Below, piece by piece: positions 7,780 through 14,639 of a DNA stretch of 25,049 nucleotides. The notes under the pieces are model-generated. The model was given only the letters and a program-made list of their open reading frames with translations, was not told the DNA's origin and searched no databases. Source of the stretch: Gardnerella vaginalis (GTDB lineage Bacteria; Actinomycetota; Actinomycetes; Actinomycetales; Bifidobacteriaceae); NCBI RefSeq assembly GCF_001563665.1, contig NZ_KQ961876.1, forward strand, positions 9,706 to 34,754. Direction: 5' to 3'. Every line of letters starts with the position of its first letter. Positions within the stretch are counted from its first letter, which is position 1. Both the position numbers and the translations under genes were made by a program.

Positions 7780-8571
7780 CTACTTTTTAACTCCACCAAA
7801 ACGACGATTTCGATGCTCATAACGCTCTATAGAACGCCACAAAGCTTCTCTAGTGTAGTCTGGGAATAATTCAGGAACAAAATCAAGTTCAGCATAAGAT
7901 GCTTCCCACGGCAAAAAATTACTCGTGCGCTGTTCACCAGATGTACGAATAACTAAATCACAATCAGGAACATCAGGATTATATAAATGATCTGAAATCA
8001 TTTTCTCCGTGACACGATCACCTTTGATTTTACCTTCTCGAACCTCTTTAAGAATAGATGCGCAAGCATCAGCAATTTCTGCACGACCGCCGTAGTTAAT
8101 GCAAAAAATTACATCAATAGTAGAATTATTCTTCGTATATTCTTGTGCACGCTCTAATTCATCAATTACAGACTTCCATAATCGAGGACGTCTACCAGAC
8201 CACCTGACTCTTACTCCCCAATCGTTCATCTGTTTTACGCGTCTACGAATAATATCCCTAGAAAATCCCATCAAAAAATGTACTTCTTGCGGAGAGCGCT
8301 TCCAGTTTTCAGTTGAAAACGTATACAAACTCAAGTATCTAACTCCAGCTTCTATAGCTCCAGCAATGATATCGAATACAACTGGCTCAGCAGCTCGATG
8401 ACCTTCTGTGCGAATCATGCCCCGCTCTTGCGCCCATCTACCATTCCCATCCATAATTACGCCAATGTGACGAGGAACTGCATTTTTAGAAAAATCAGGT
8501 ATGCGCGAAGGGTCGCTAAAAGGAGCAGCAGGAATATCTAAAGATGTATAATCAACATTTTCGCTAAGCAT
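7780..8571 (-). CDS. uppS: Isoprenyl diphosphate synthase / undecaprenyl diphosphate synthase (UppS)
   Basis: A cis-prenyltransferase that condenses isopentenyl diphosphate units to make the polyprenyl carrier for peptidoglycan and glycopolymer synthesis; cytosolic and membrane-associated. Seen: HIGVIMDGNGRWA with the essential Asp41, GHRAA, LYTFSTENWKRS, INYGGRAEI, and RTSGEQRTSNFLPW followed by YAELDF. Every hallmark of the family is present. From the ATG at 8571 the protein has 263 residues, normal for the family. An in-frame GTG at 8610 would add 13 residues; neither start has a strong ribosome site, so the start is a judgement based on usual length. It is the gene after the Gln-rich membrane protein and before tyrA. 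In many Actinobacteria uppS directly follows recO. Confidence 0.92.
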   Translation of the reverse strand: MLSENVDYTSLDIPAAPFSDPSRIPDFSKNAVPRHIGVIMDGNGRWAQERGMIRTEGHRAAEPVVFDIIAGAIEAGVRYLSLYTFSTENWKRSPQEVHFLMGFSRDIIRRRVKQMNDWGVRVRWSGRRPRLWKSVIDELERAQEYTKNNSTIDVIFCINYGGRAEIADACASILKEVREGKIKGDRVTEKMISDHLYNPDVPDCDLVIRTSGEQRTSNFLPWEASYAELDFVPELFPDYTREALWRSIERYEHRNRRFGGVKK

Positions 8572-8710
8572 AATTATGAATCTAACAACTCCATTAAACG
8601 AACACAACACTCATCTAAAACAATAATTCATAATAATCAAAATAAATTATAAACACCATTAAATGAGCGAAATAAATTACCAATACTATTTTCAAGAAAA
8701 ATTACTTATA

Positions 8711-10039
8711 CTACAGATTCATTTCCTCTCTTTGAGGATTAAGAAACTTTGGAAGACCAAGTAGTTTCATAATTAAAGCTACAAGCACTGGAATAACAAC
8801 CAATAATATAACTGAGCTTATCATTCCATACATGTAATCAGAAACTTCATATCTAGAATTGAATAATATAGTTAAAGAAGTGAAATAAACAAATACATAA
8901 ATAAATGAAGATGCAAATGTTACAATTATAGAACTTACAATATTCGATCTTTTACGAATCATAAACTTACATTGCAAAACTTCTAAAACAATAGCAAAAA
9001 TAACTATTGGCAGTATGGCATAAACAATGAATTTCAAATAATATTCAAAATTATAATCTTTTTCAACTATAAATCTGAAAAATGTTTCAACCAAAAAACT
9101 AGTTCCTATAGAACAAATAGAAGGTAAGATAACTGAATACTTTTTACGAAGCACTATTGCAAATGCTAATATTAGAGTAAACGGTAACAATGAATAAGAA
9201 AACCACAAAAAGTCAACCATAAATAACTGCGGCAGAATGCGATAATAATGAATAGTATAAATATTAAACCAAACATATAAAACTCTATTAGAAAAATAGG
9301 TAAGGAAAATAGAAACTACGCAAATAATAGCTAATAATATTTTTTCTCTTTTATTCCATGTAGAACTATAGTATGTTTCTAAGCGTTCAGTTTCAGCATT
9401 TTGCCTATATCCATATTGAGATTTGTTTTGGTTATAAGTCATAGAATGCGAATAATCAGGCTTCTGATAACCAGACTGACCATTAAATTGCATCTGAGAA
9501 TACTGAGATTGTGGATACTGAGCCTGAGCAAACTGCGACTGTGGATACTGAGCCTGTGGATACTGAGCTTGATTATATTGAGCTTGTGGATACTGCTGTT
9601 GCGGCTGAGCAAACTGAGCTTGCGCTTGAGCAAACTGCGGCTGATTAAATTGATTATAAGCTTGAGAAGACTGGTTATAATTTTGAGGTGCATAAGGCTG
9701 AGAAGGCTGGTTAAATTGCGCATTCTGCTGATTGAATTGCATCTGAGAATACTGAGATTGCTGAGACTGCGCTTGAGGATACTGAGATTGCTGAGGCTGA
9801 GCCTGAGGATACTGTGAAGATTGACCGTGAAGATTTGAAGAATCTGAAGCAGGCGAAGAAGATTTAGGATCGAACGAAATACTAGCATCTGAATTCATAG
9901 ATGATTCATAAGCACTAGGATCTTGTTGTTGTTTGAAACTATTATTGCTATCTTCATTAGAATAATTACTATTTTCAGGAGTATTATTCACTTGATTTTT
10001 GCTACTAAAATCATCAATACTATTATTGACATCGCTCAT
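8711..10039 (-). CDS. Gln/Asn-rich prion-like membrane protein of unknown function
   Basis: I do not recognise a named family. The first about 215 residues are disordered and polar: a Ser/Asn/Asp-rich start (1-70), then a Gln/Tyr/Pro/Ala tract (about 72-185) made of repeats such as YPQAQ, QSQYSQMQF and QFAQAQ, similar in composition to prion-like domains. The last half (about 230-430) has some six hydrophobic segments, near 233-253, 270-297, 303-322, 335-356, 367-392 and 404-426, with basic loops between (KREK, RKKYS, IRKRS). A GGAGGT ribosome site 6 nt before the ATG fixes the start. The gene lies between recO and uppS, with gaps of about 228 and 139 bases. No signal peptide precedes the Gln-rich part, so that part is probably cytoplasmic; this is inference. 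Confidence 0.8.
   Translation of the reverse strand: MSDVNNSIDDFSSKNQVNNTPENSNYSNEDSNNSFKQQQDPSAYESSMNSDASISFDPKSSSPASDSSNLHGQSSQYPQAQPQQSQYPQAQSQQSQYSQMQFNQQNAQFNQPSQPYAPQNYNQSSQAYNQFNQPQFAQAQAQFAQPQQQYPQAQYNQAQYPQAQYPQSQFAQAQYPQSQYSQMQFNGQSGYQKPDYSHSMTYNQNKSQYGYRQNAETERLETYYSSTWNKREKILLAIICVVSIFLTYFSNRVLYVWFNIYTIHYYRILPQLFMVDFLWFSYSLLPFTLILAFAIVLRKKYSVILPSICSIGTSFLVETFFRFIVEKDYNFEYYLKFIVYAILPIVIFAIVLEVLQCKFMIRKRSNIVSSIIVTFASSFIYVFVYFTSLTILFNSRYEVSDYMYGMISSVILLVVIPVLVALIMKLLGLPKFLNPQREEMNL
9476..9830 (-). repeat. Gln-codon repeat tract inside the prion-like protein gene
   Basis: Many near-repeats of a 15-bp unit encoding YPQAQ or YPQSQ (plus strand like tgtggatactgagcc), mixed with units encoding FAQAQ and a longer repeated block encoding SQYSQMQFN found twice (near residues 95-103 and 178-186). 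Such a tract is prone to length change by slippage or recombination. Confidence 0.75.
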
Positions 10040-10114
10040 TTAAAACCTCCAAACTCAATGATCACAGTTATAAAATATTGTCATCACTTTCTGCTCATAA
10101 ATCAATCAGCTAGC

Positions 10115-10146
10115 GCAAATTATTACATAAATATGCAAATTATTAC
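10115..10146. repeat. 12-bp direct repeat upstream of the prion-like gene
   Basis: gcaaattattac occurs at 10115-10126 and again at 10135-10146, 20 bp apart, in the 228-bp gap between recO and the Gln-rich gene and about 75-110 bp before its start. Two turns of the helix separate the copies, so a regulator site is possible, but nothing further supports it. Confidence 0.4.
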
Positions 10147-10267
10147 GCAAAACTATTAAACAAGTATACATTAGTAAAACATAAATTTACTTAAAACTGA
10201 CTTAAAAAATCAGAACATAAAGAAAGAATTAAAACGTAAAAATACTACTTATTACTTACTTCTTAAA

Positions 10268-10993
10268 CTAAAAACTATCCGAAAAATTCATAGAACGAAT
10301 CGGACGTTCTAAATAATATTCACACCAAGATTTCACACAAGCAACAACAACATCATCTAAAGCACTTCCATCAAGATTATTCCAATCTCCTTGTATCAAT
10401 GCACGAATTTTCTGGCGAACTTCATCATTACAACGTAAAGATTCACTAGAACAATCAGAAGCACAGGTAATACCACCAGAAGATGGACTAAAATAGCAAA
10501 GATTTTCATTCGTTCCGCACACAGCACAAGAATCAATACGTGGCAACCAGCCTGCAATACATAATGCACGCATAACATACGACATTCCTATTGTTTCAGG
10601 AGAATGTGCATTACGAGAAAGTGCAGATAAAGCAGCAATAAGCAATGCGTATTGTGAAGAAGAATCTTGATATGAATCACCAACAATATCGTCTACAACT
10701 TCAACCATTAGATTTGCATATTTATACAAATCATAGTCTGCGCATATAGATGCTGCATAAGCATACAGCGAAACAGCTTGCGAAATAACATCAAGAGATT
10801 TGCCTTTAGCAATCAACGTGCTAACGCGCATAAACGGTTCTAGTCTTCCGCCAAAACGCGACTTTAATTTCCGCACACCTTTTGCAACAGCCTTAACTTT
10901 CCCATGGTTACGAGTAAGCATAATAACTATACGATCTGCTTCACCAAGTGGAAAAGTTCTAAGCACTACCGCTTCATCACTATATACAGGCAT
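10268..10993 (-). CDS. recO: DNA repair protein RecO
   Basis: The RecFOR mediator that displaces SSB and loads RecA at gaps. Seen: an N-terminal OB-fold opening YSDEAVVLRTFPLGEADRIV, then KGVRKLKSRFGGRLEPF (about 39-54), a helical middle, and a zinc-finger region with Cys156, Cys159, Cys177 and Cys181 in the pattern CxxC...CxxxC containing FSPSSGG. 241 residues, as expected. The ribosome site is weak. The DivIVA-repeat gene ends 53 bases upstream on the same strand, so read-through is plausible. In related Actinobacteria recO is next to uppS; here the prion-like gene separates them. Confidence 0.92.
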   Translation of the reverse strand: MPVYSDEAVVLRTFPLGEADRIVIMLTRNHGKVKAVAKGVRKLKSRFGGRLEPFMRVSTLIAKGKSLDVISQAVSLYAYAASICADYDLYKYANLMVEVVDDIVGDSYQDSSSQYALLIAALSALSRNAHSPETIGMSYVMRALCIAGWLPRIDSCAVCGTNENLCYFSPSSGGITCASDCSSESLRCNDEVRQKIRALIQGDWNNLDGSALDDVVVACVKSWCEYYLERPIRSMNFSDSF

Positions 10994-11046
10994 ATTTTCT
11001 TACTAAAAACACTTCCTAAATTGCCGTATATAATTTAGGATCGAAT

Positions 11047-12363
11047 CTAATTATTCTCGCTATCTGAAGTATCGCTATCCGAAGTATCACTATCCGAAGA
11101 GCTGTCGAAAGAGCCTAACTTATTCATTATTGGGAAAGATAAGTCAGGTATATCTAAATTAAGGCTTCGACTTTGCTCAAAATTAAGCGAAGAATGATCC
11201 TCACTATTAGAATTCAAATCCGAATTTGAGGAATCAGAAACTAAAGGCTCAGAAACTAAAGGCTCAGAACTGCTTTTCTTAGGAGCAGGAGGAAAAGCTG
11301 GAGGAAGTGGAGCAGATGACTTATTAACATTAGACAATACAGTTGCGCTTTGGATCATATCGTCATCTGTATCAGAATTATCATCATCTGAATCATGTTC
11401 AACTGGAGCAAAAATACTTTGCTTTTCAGGAACAGCTCCATTAGCCAAATCACTTAATGAAGAAGATACTACAGGATTTTCTTTATCTAACTCAGCATTA
11501 GAATCACCAAAAAGATTAGATGCGCTTAGTGCAGCTTCAACAGTTCCTTCAGCATTAGCACTAGAGGAAGTAGGAGCAAATGATGGCAAACTAGATACAT
11601 TTTTTTCACTAGATTCAGCTGAATTATCCTCACTATTTTTTACTAAGGAAGACAAACCAAACTCAGAATCAGATTTCTCTTCTGAATTAGAACCCTCATA
11701 AGAATCAGCAGCGTTTACATCTAAATCATTAGAAATACGGTCATAAGACTCAAGCTTACTTAATACACGAACACAAGCATTCAAATAATAATCAACTTGA
11801 CGCTCATCATATCCGTGCTTACCTTTACGCTGTGTAAAAACAATATCAGACACAAATTCAGACTCAATTTCATCAAGAATATCTTCTTCAGTATCCCATG
11901 AAGGAGCACGACCTAAAGAAACAGCTATTTTATCTAGAATCTGATTAACCAACTCATCTACTTGAGTACGATCATATGAAGGACGCTTATCTTCGCCTGG
12001 AGCAAAACGTTGACGCTCAGCGCGCTTAGCATGCTTTAATAAAGTGCGATAAATATCTTCAAGTTCTGCTTTCCAAACAACTCGACCGCGATGCGAAATA
12101 TCATACTCAGTGATTTTATCTACTACAGCATTTTCTAAGCGAGATAGCGCAGCATCAACTTGAGAAATAACATATCCATTGCGTTCCAAATCAAAAGATA
12201 CTTCTTGAATATCTTTCTGAGTCAATTCCATATCGTTGCTCACATACGATTTGTGAGCACGCTCAAGAAATTCATTTACTTGCGATACATTATAACCGAA
12301 CTTACGCTTTCCAACTCGTTCCATACTGGAAGTATTACGAGAAGTATTGGTGTTCTGAGCCAT
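11047..12363 (-). CDS. DivIVA-repeat protein with long acidic disordered tail
   Basis: Contains four copies of a short DivIVA-type motif, (G/S)Y-x-x-x-QV-(D/N)-x-x-(L/V), at about residues 23-33 (GYNVSQVNEFL), 63-73 (GYVISQVDAAL), 129-139 (SYDRTQVDELV) and 184-194 (GYDERQVDYYL). Unlike true DivIVA/Wag31 there is no long coiled coil after the first motif. The second half (about 205-438) is Ser/Asp/Asn/Glu-rich with a Pro-rich patch (APLPPAFPPAPKK) and is probably disordered. It ends in SDSDT repeats encoded by 15-bp units. AGGAGG lies 8 nt before the ATG. The role is unknown; a cell-envelope or division scaffold is a guess from the DivIVA link. It is divergent from the YlbL-like gene with a 96-bp shared upstream region. 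Confidence 0.75.
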   Translation of the reverse strand: MAQNTNTSRNTSSMERVGKRKFGYNVSQVNEFLERAHKSYVSNDMELTQKDIQEVSFDLERNGYVISQVDAALSRLENAVVDKITEYDISHRGRVVWKAELEDIYRTLLKHAKRAERQRFAPGEDKRPSYDRTQVDELVNQILDKIAVSLGRAPSWDTEEDILDEIESEFVSDIVFTQRKGKHGYDERQVDYYLNACVRVLSKLESYDRISNDLDVNAADSYEGSNSEEKSDSEFGLSSLVKNSEDNSAESSEKNVSSLPSFAPTSSSANAEGTVEAALSASNLFGDSNAELDKENPVVSSSLSDLANGAVPEKQSIFAPVEHDSDDDNSDTDDDMIQSATVLSNVNKSSAPLPPAFPPAPKKSSSEPLVSEPLVSDSSNSDLNSNSEDHSSLNFEQSRSLNLDIPDLSFPIMNKLGSFDSSSDSDTSDSDTSDSENN

Positions 12364-12459
12364 CGACGATTGACCTCCTGAGCGAATAATCCTATTTGCT
12401 ATACTTTACGCGACTGTTTCGACTCGCGCCACAACACATGCTCGAGTATTATTATTAGC

Positions 12460-13350
12460 ATGCTTAAATTTCCTTGTATTACGCACATTATAAAAGACAA
12501 TTTTGAAAAATTCGTGACGATTATTAAATCATGCTCGAAATCAGTTTATTGTTACTTTTCATACCACTCGATTAGGTATTTTATTGGAATAGCAGCTGTA
12601 ATACTTGCAATCTTTGCACTGATTCTTCCGAGCGCTTACGTAATTGAAGAACCAGGGCCGACACAAGACGTAATGGGTAAAATCGATGGATTAGAAGTTA
12701 TAAATATAAAAACAGATGCACCAAAAAAATCTGGAAAATTACTATTACTTACAGTTGGAATTTCAGGCGTACCAGGATATGAAACATCAACATTAAATGC
12801 TATTACATCTTGGCTTAACACAAATCGCGATGTTCTTCCACGCGAATTGATAGTTCCTATTGGTCAAACAGCAAATCAATACGAAGAAGAATCAGAAAAT
12901 GAGATGAATTCATCTCAAGATAGTGCAATAAAAGCTGCAAAAAATAAAGCTAAAGAACTTGGATTATCTGCTGAAGGCAAAAAAATATCTCTACATGTAG
13001 AAGATATAGGCGGACCTTCTGCAGGAATGATATACACTCTCGGAATACTAAATAAGCTATCTAAATACGATATAACAGGCGGAAAAGTAATTGCAGGAAC
13101 AGGCACTATTGACGAGAAAGGAAACGTTGGAGAAATAGGCGGAATACGCCTAAAAATGATAGGAGCAAAACGTGACGGAGCGACTTGGTTTTTAGCGCCA
13201 GAATCTAATTGTGACGAAGTAGTCGGACACATACCAAATGGAATGAGAGTTGTAAAAGTCGCAACGATTGACGAAGCATTGAAAGCTTTAGAAGTTATTA
13301 GATCTGGAAAAGACGTGAACAATCTTCCGGCTTGTAGATTAAGAAAATAA
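12460..13350 (+). CDS. YlbL/Rv3194c-like membrane-anchored S16 (Lon-type) serine protease lacking a PDZ domain
   Basis: One transmembrane helix (about 40-60) anchors an outside domain. The membrane-proximal part matches the actinobacterial YlbL family (EEPGPTQDVMG, DVLPRELIVP, SSQDSAIKAA). The C-terminal part is the Lon proteolytic domain with catalytic Ser187 in GGPSAG and Lys232 in EIGGIRLK, aligning with Ser679 and Lys722 of E. coli Lon; GTGTIDEKGNVG is also conserved. In the known family a PDZ domain of roughly 90 residues lies between these parts; here only about 25 residues separate SSQDSAIKAA from the Lon domain, so the PDZ domain is absent. No strong ribosome site precedes the ATG, so a start further downstream is possible. 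Likely acts at the outer face of the membrane; substrates unknown. Confidence 0.87.
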   Translation: MLKFPCITHIIKDNFEKFVTIIKSCSKSVYCYFSYHSIRYFIGIAAVILAIFALILPSAYVIEEPGPTQDVMGKIDGLEVINIKTDAPKKSGKLLLLTVGISGVPGYETSTLNAITSWLNTNRDVLPRELIVPIGQTANQYEEESENEMNSSQDSAIKAAKNKAKELGLSAEGKKISLHVEDIGGPSAGMIYTLGILNKLSKYDITGGKVIAGTGTIDEKGNVGEIGGIRLKMIGAKRDGATWFLAPESNCDEVVGHIPNGMRVVKVATIDEALKALEVIRSGKDVNNLPACRLRK

Positions 13351-13401
13351 AATGTAATAAAAGTGAAAAATAAGCAAAAGTAAAAAATATTACGACACAA
13401 C

Positions 13402-13431
13402 TTGACTCTAGTACATACCATAATGTATCTT
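13402..13431 (+). promoter_or_regulatory. Promoter for tRNA-Val
   Basis: TTGACT at 13402-13407 and TATCTT at 13426-13431 with 18-bp spacing, ending 9 bases before the tRNA. This is a plausible housekeeping sigma-factor promoter. Confidence 0.55.
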
Positions 13432-13440
13432 GTTTCAAGC

Positions 13441-13515
<75 letters not shown>

Positions 13516-13649
13516 AATTTCCGCTATTGATTATTGGTCACAAAATTTTTTATTTTGAAATCATTTATTCTGAAATTTTTTATTTAAACTATTTTCGCAA
13601 CTATTTTTAGGAATTATTATCTATTTTTATAATTCTTATTCTTAACATT

Positions 13650-13720
13650 TATTCAAGCTATTTGAACTATTCAAACTATTTAACTATTCAAGCTATTCAA
13701 ACTATTCAAACTATTTAACG
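13650..13720. repeat. 9-bp tandem repeat next to the crp stop codon
   Basis: Eight consecutive units of consensus tattcaaac, at 13650, 13659, 13668, 13677 (8 bp), 13685, 13694, 13703 and 13712. The last overlaps the stop codon of the minus-strand Crp-family gene. Looser AT-rich repetition continues to the left toward tRNA-Val; no gene is seen in 13515-13714. Confidence 0.75.
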
Positions 13721-14437
13721 TTCTGCTCTACGAATCAACATTCCGGGTTCGAAAATAATAATTGACCTTCCACGGCGTTTAATCCATCCTCGGTTAGAAA
13801 AATCCATCAAAGCTTTATTAACTGTTTCACGAGAAGATCCAACTAATTGAGCTAATTCCTCTTGTGTTAAATCATGCTGAACTAATAGCCCTTCACGAAT
13901 AGGCTCGCCAAATCTAGAAGCTAAATTCAATATAGTCTTAGCTAAACGCGCTGGAACATCCATAAACACTAAGTCGGAAATATGTTCATTATTTGCACGA
14001 AGTCGTGCAGCTAAAACTTGCAACATGCTCACAGCAACCGTAGGATGCTTACCAATCCAAGCAAAAAGCACATCGTGATCCACCCACAACACAGACGTAT
14101 TATCTGTTAGCGCAATTGCAGATGCAGTACGCGGACCACCTGCAGGATCAAAAACTGGGATTTCACCAAGAATTTCACCATGCGTGTGAATACTTAAAAG
14201 TTGAATACGATTATCACGAGAATGTCTTACAAGCTTAACGCGACCACGCTCGAGAAGATACATTCTGTGATCTTTATCTCCCTCATTAAAAATCACATCA
14301 CCTTTAGAAAACACAGATTGCCTTAAACTCTCAAATAGCTCACGAGCTTCATCTAAAGGAACATGCTTAAACAAAGTAGTGTGAGAAAGAGGCAAATCTT
14401 CCGTTGCGATATTAAAATTACTCTTCTTTAATACCAC
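13715..14437 (-). CDS. Crp/Fnr-family transcriptional regulator (GlxR-like)
   Basis: A DNA-binding regulator with an N-terminal cyclic-nucleotide-binding beta-barrel (about 20-135; GEILGEIPVFDPAGGPRTAS is the phosphate-binding cassette with its Arg) and a C-terminal winged helix-turn-helix (about 165-240; LTQEELAQLVGSSRETVNKA). It resembles actinobacterial GlxR/Crp in length and layout. I place the start at GTG 14437, because GGAGGT lies 5 nt upstream; a longer frame from a TTG at 14449 would contain this ribosome site within its own coding sequence. Whether it binds cAMP cannot be judged. It is a single gene between ptrB (whose stop is about 200 bp upstream) and the 9-bp repeat array. Confidence 0.88.
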   Translation of the reverse strand: MVLKKSNFNIATEDLPLSHTTLFKHVPLDEARELFESLRQSVFSKGDVIFNEGDKDHRMYLLERGRVKLVRHSRDNRIQLLSIHTHGEILGEIPVFDPAGGPRTASAIALTDNTSVLWVDHDVLFAWIGKHPTVAVSMLQVLAARLRANNEHISDLVFMDVPARLAKTILNLASRFGEPIREGLLVQHDLTQEELAQLVGSSRETVNKALMDFSNRGWIKRRGRSIIIFEPGMLIRRAER

Positions 14438-14613
14438 TTTTACCTCCAATATTCGTAAGCAGCTATCTTCATTGGGCTACTTTGACAACTCCATGAACAA
14501 TTATATATAACCACCATCTATTTTAATACATTTTTCAATCACTTATTGACAGATTCGACATAAAACATCTACACATGATACAGGATAATGGATATAACAT
14601 TATAATGCATTTT

Positions 14614-14631
14614 ATTATTCAAACGAATAAT
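14614..14631. other. Short AT-rich hairpin downstream of ptrB
   Basis: attattc and gaataat form a perfect 7-bp inverted repeat around a 4-base loop, just after the ptrB stop. There is no strong T-run following, so it is at best a weak terminator or mRNA-end structure. Confidence 0.3.
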
Positions 14632-14639
14632 TTATATAT

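Noticed and set aside
9401..9817. Plus-strand frame of Leu/Ile/Arg repeats opposite the Gln-rich gene
   Set aside because: It mirrors the repetitive Gln codons on the coding strand and has no ribosome site or family pattern.
9439..9888. Second minus-strand frame rich in Ser, Leu and Ile inside the Gln-rich gene
   Set aside because: It is an out-of-frame reading of the same repeats; the Gln-rich frame is longer, has GGAGGT and continues into clear membrane helices.
12915..13421. Minus-strand frame across the YlbL-like protease gene
   Set aside because: It is antisense to a coding sequence with an intact catalytic dyad and has no recognisable features.
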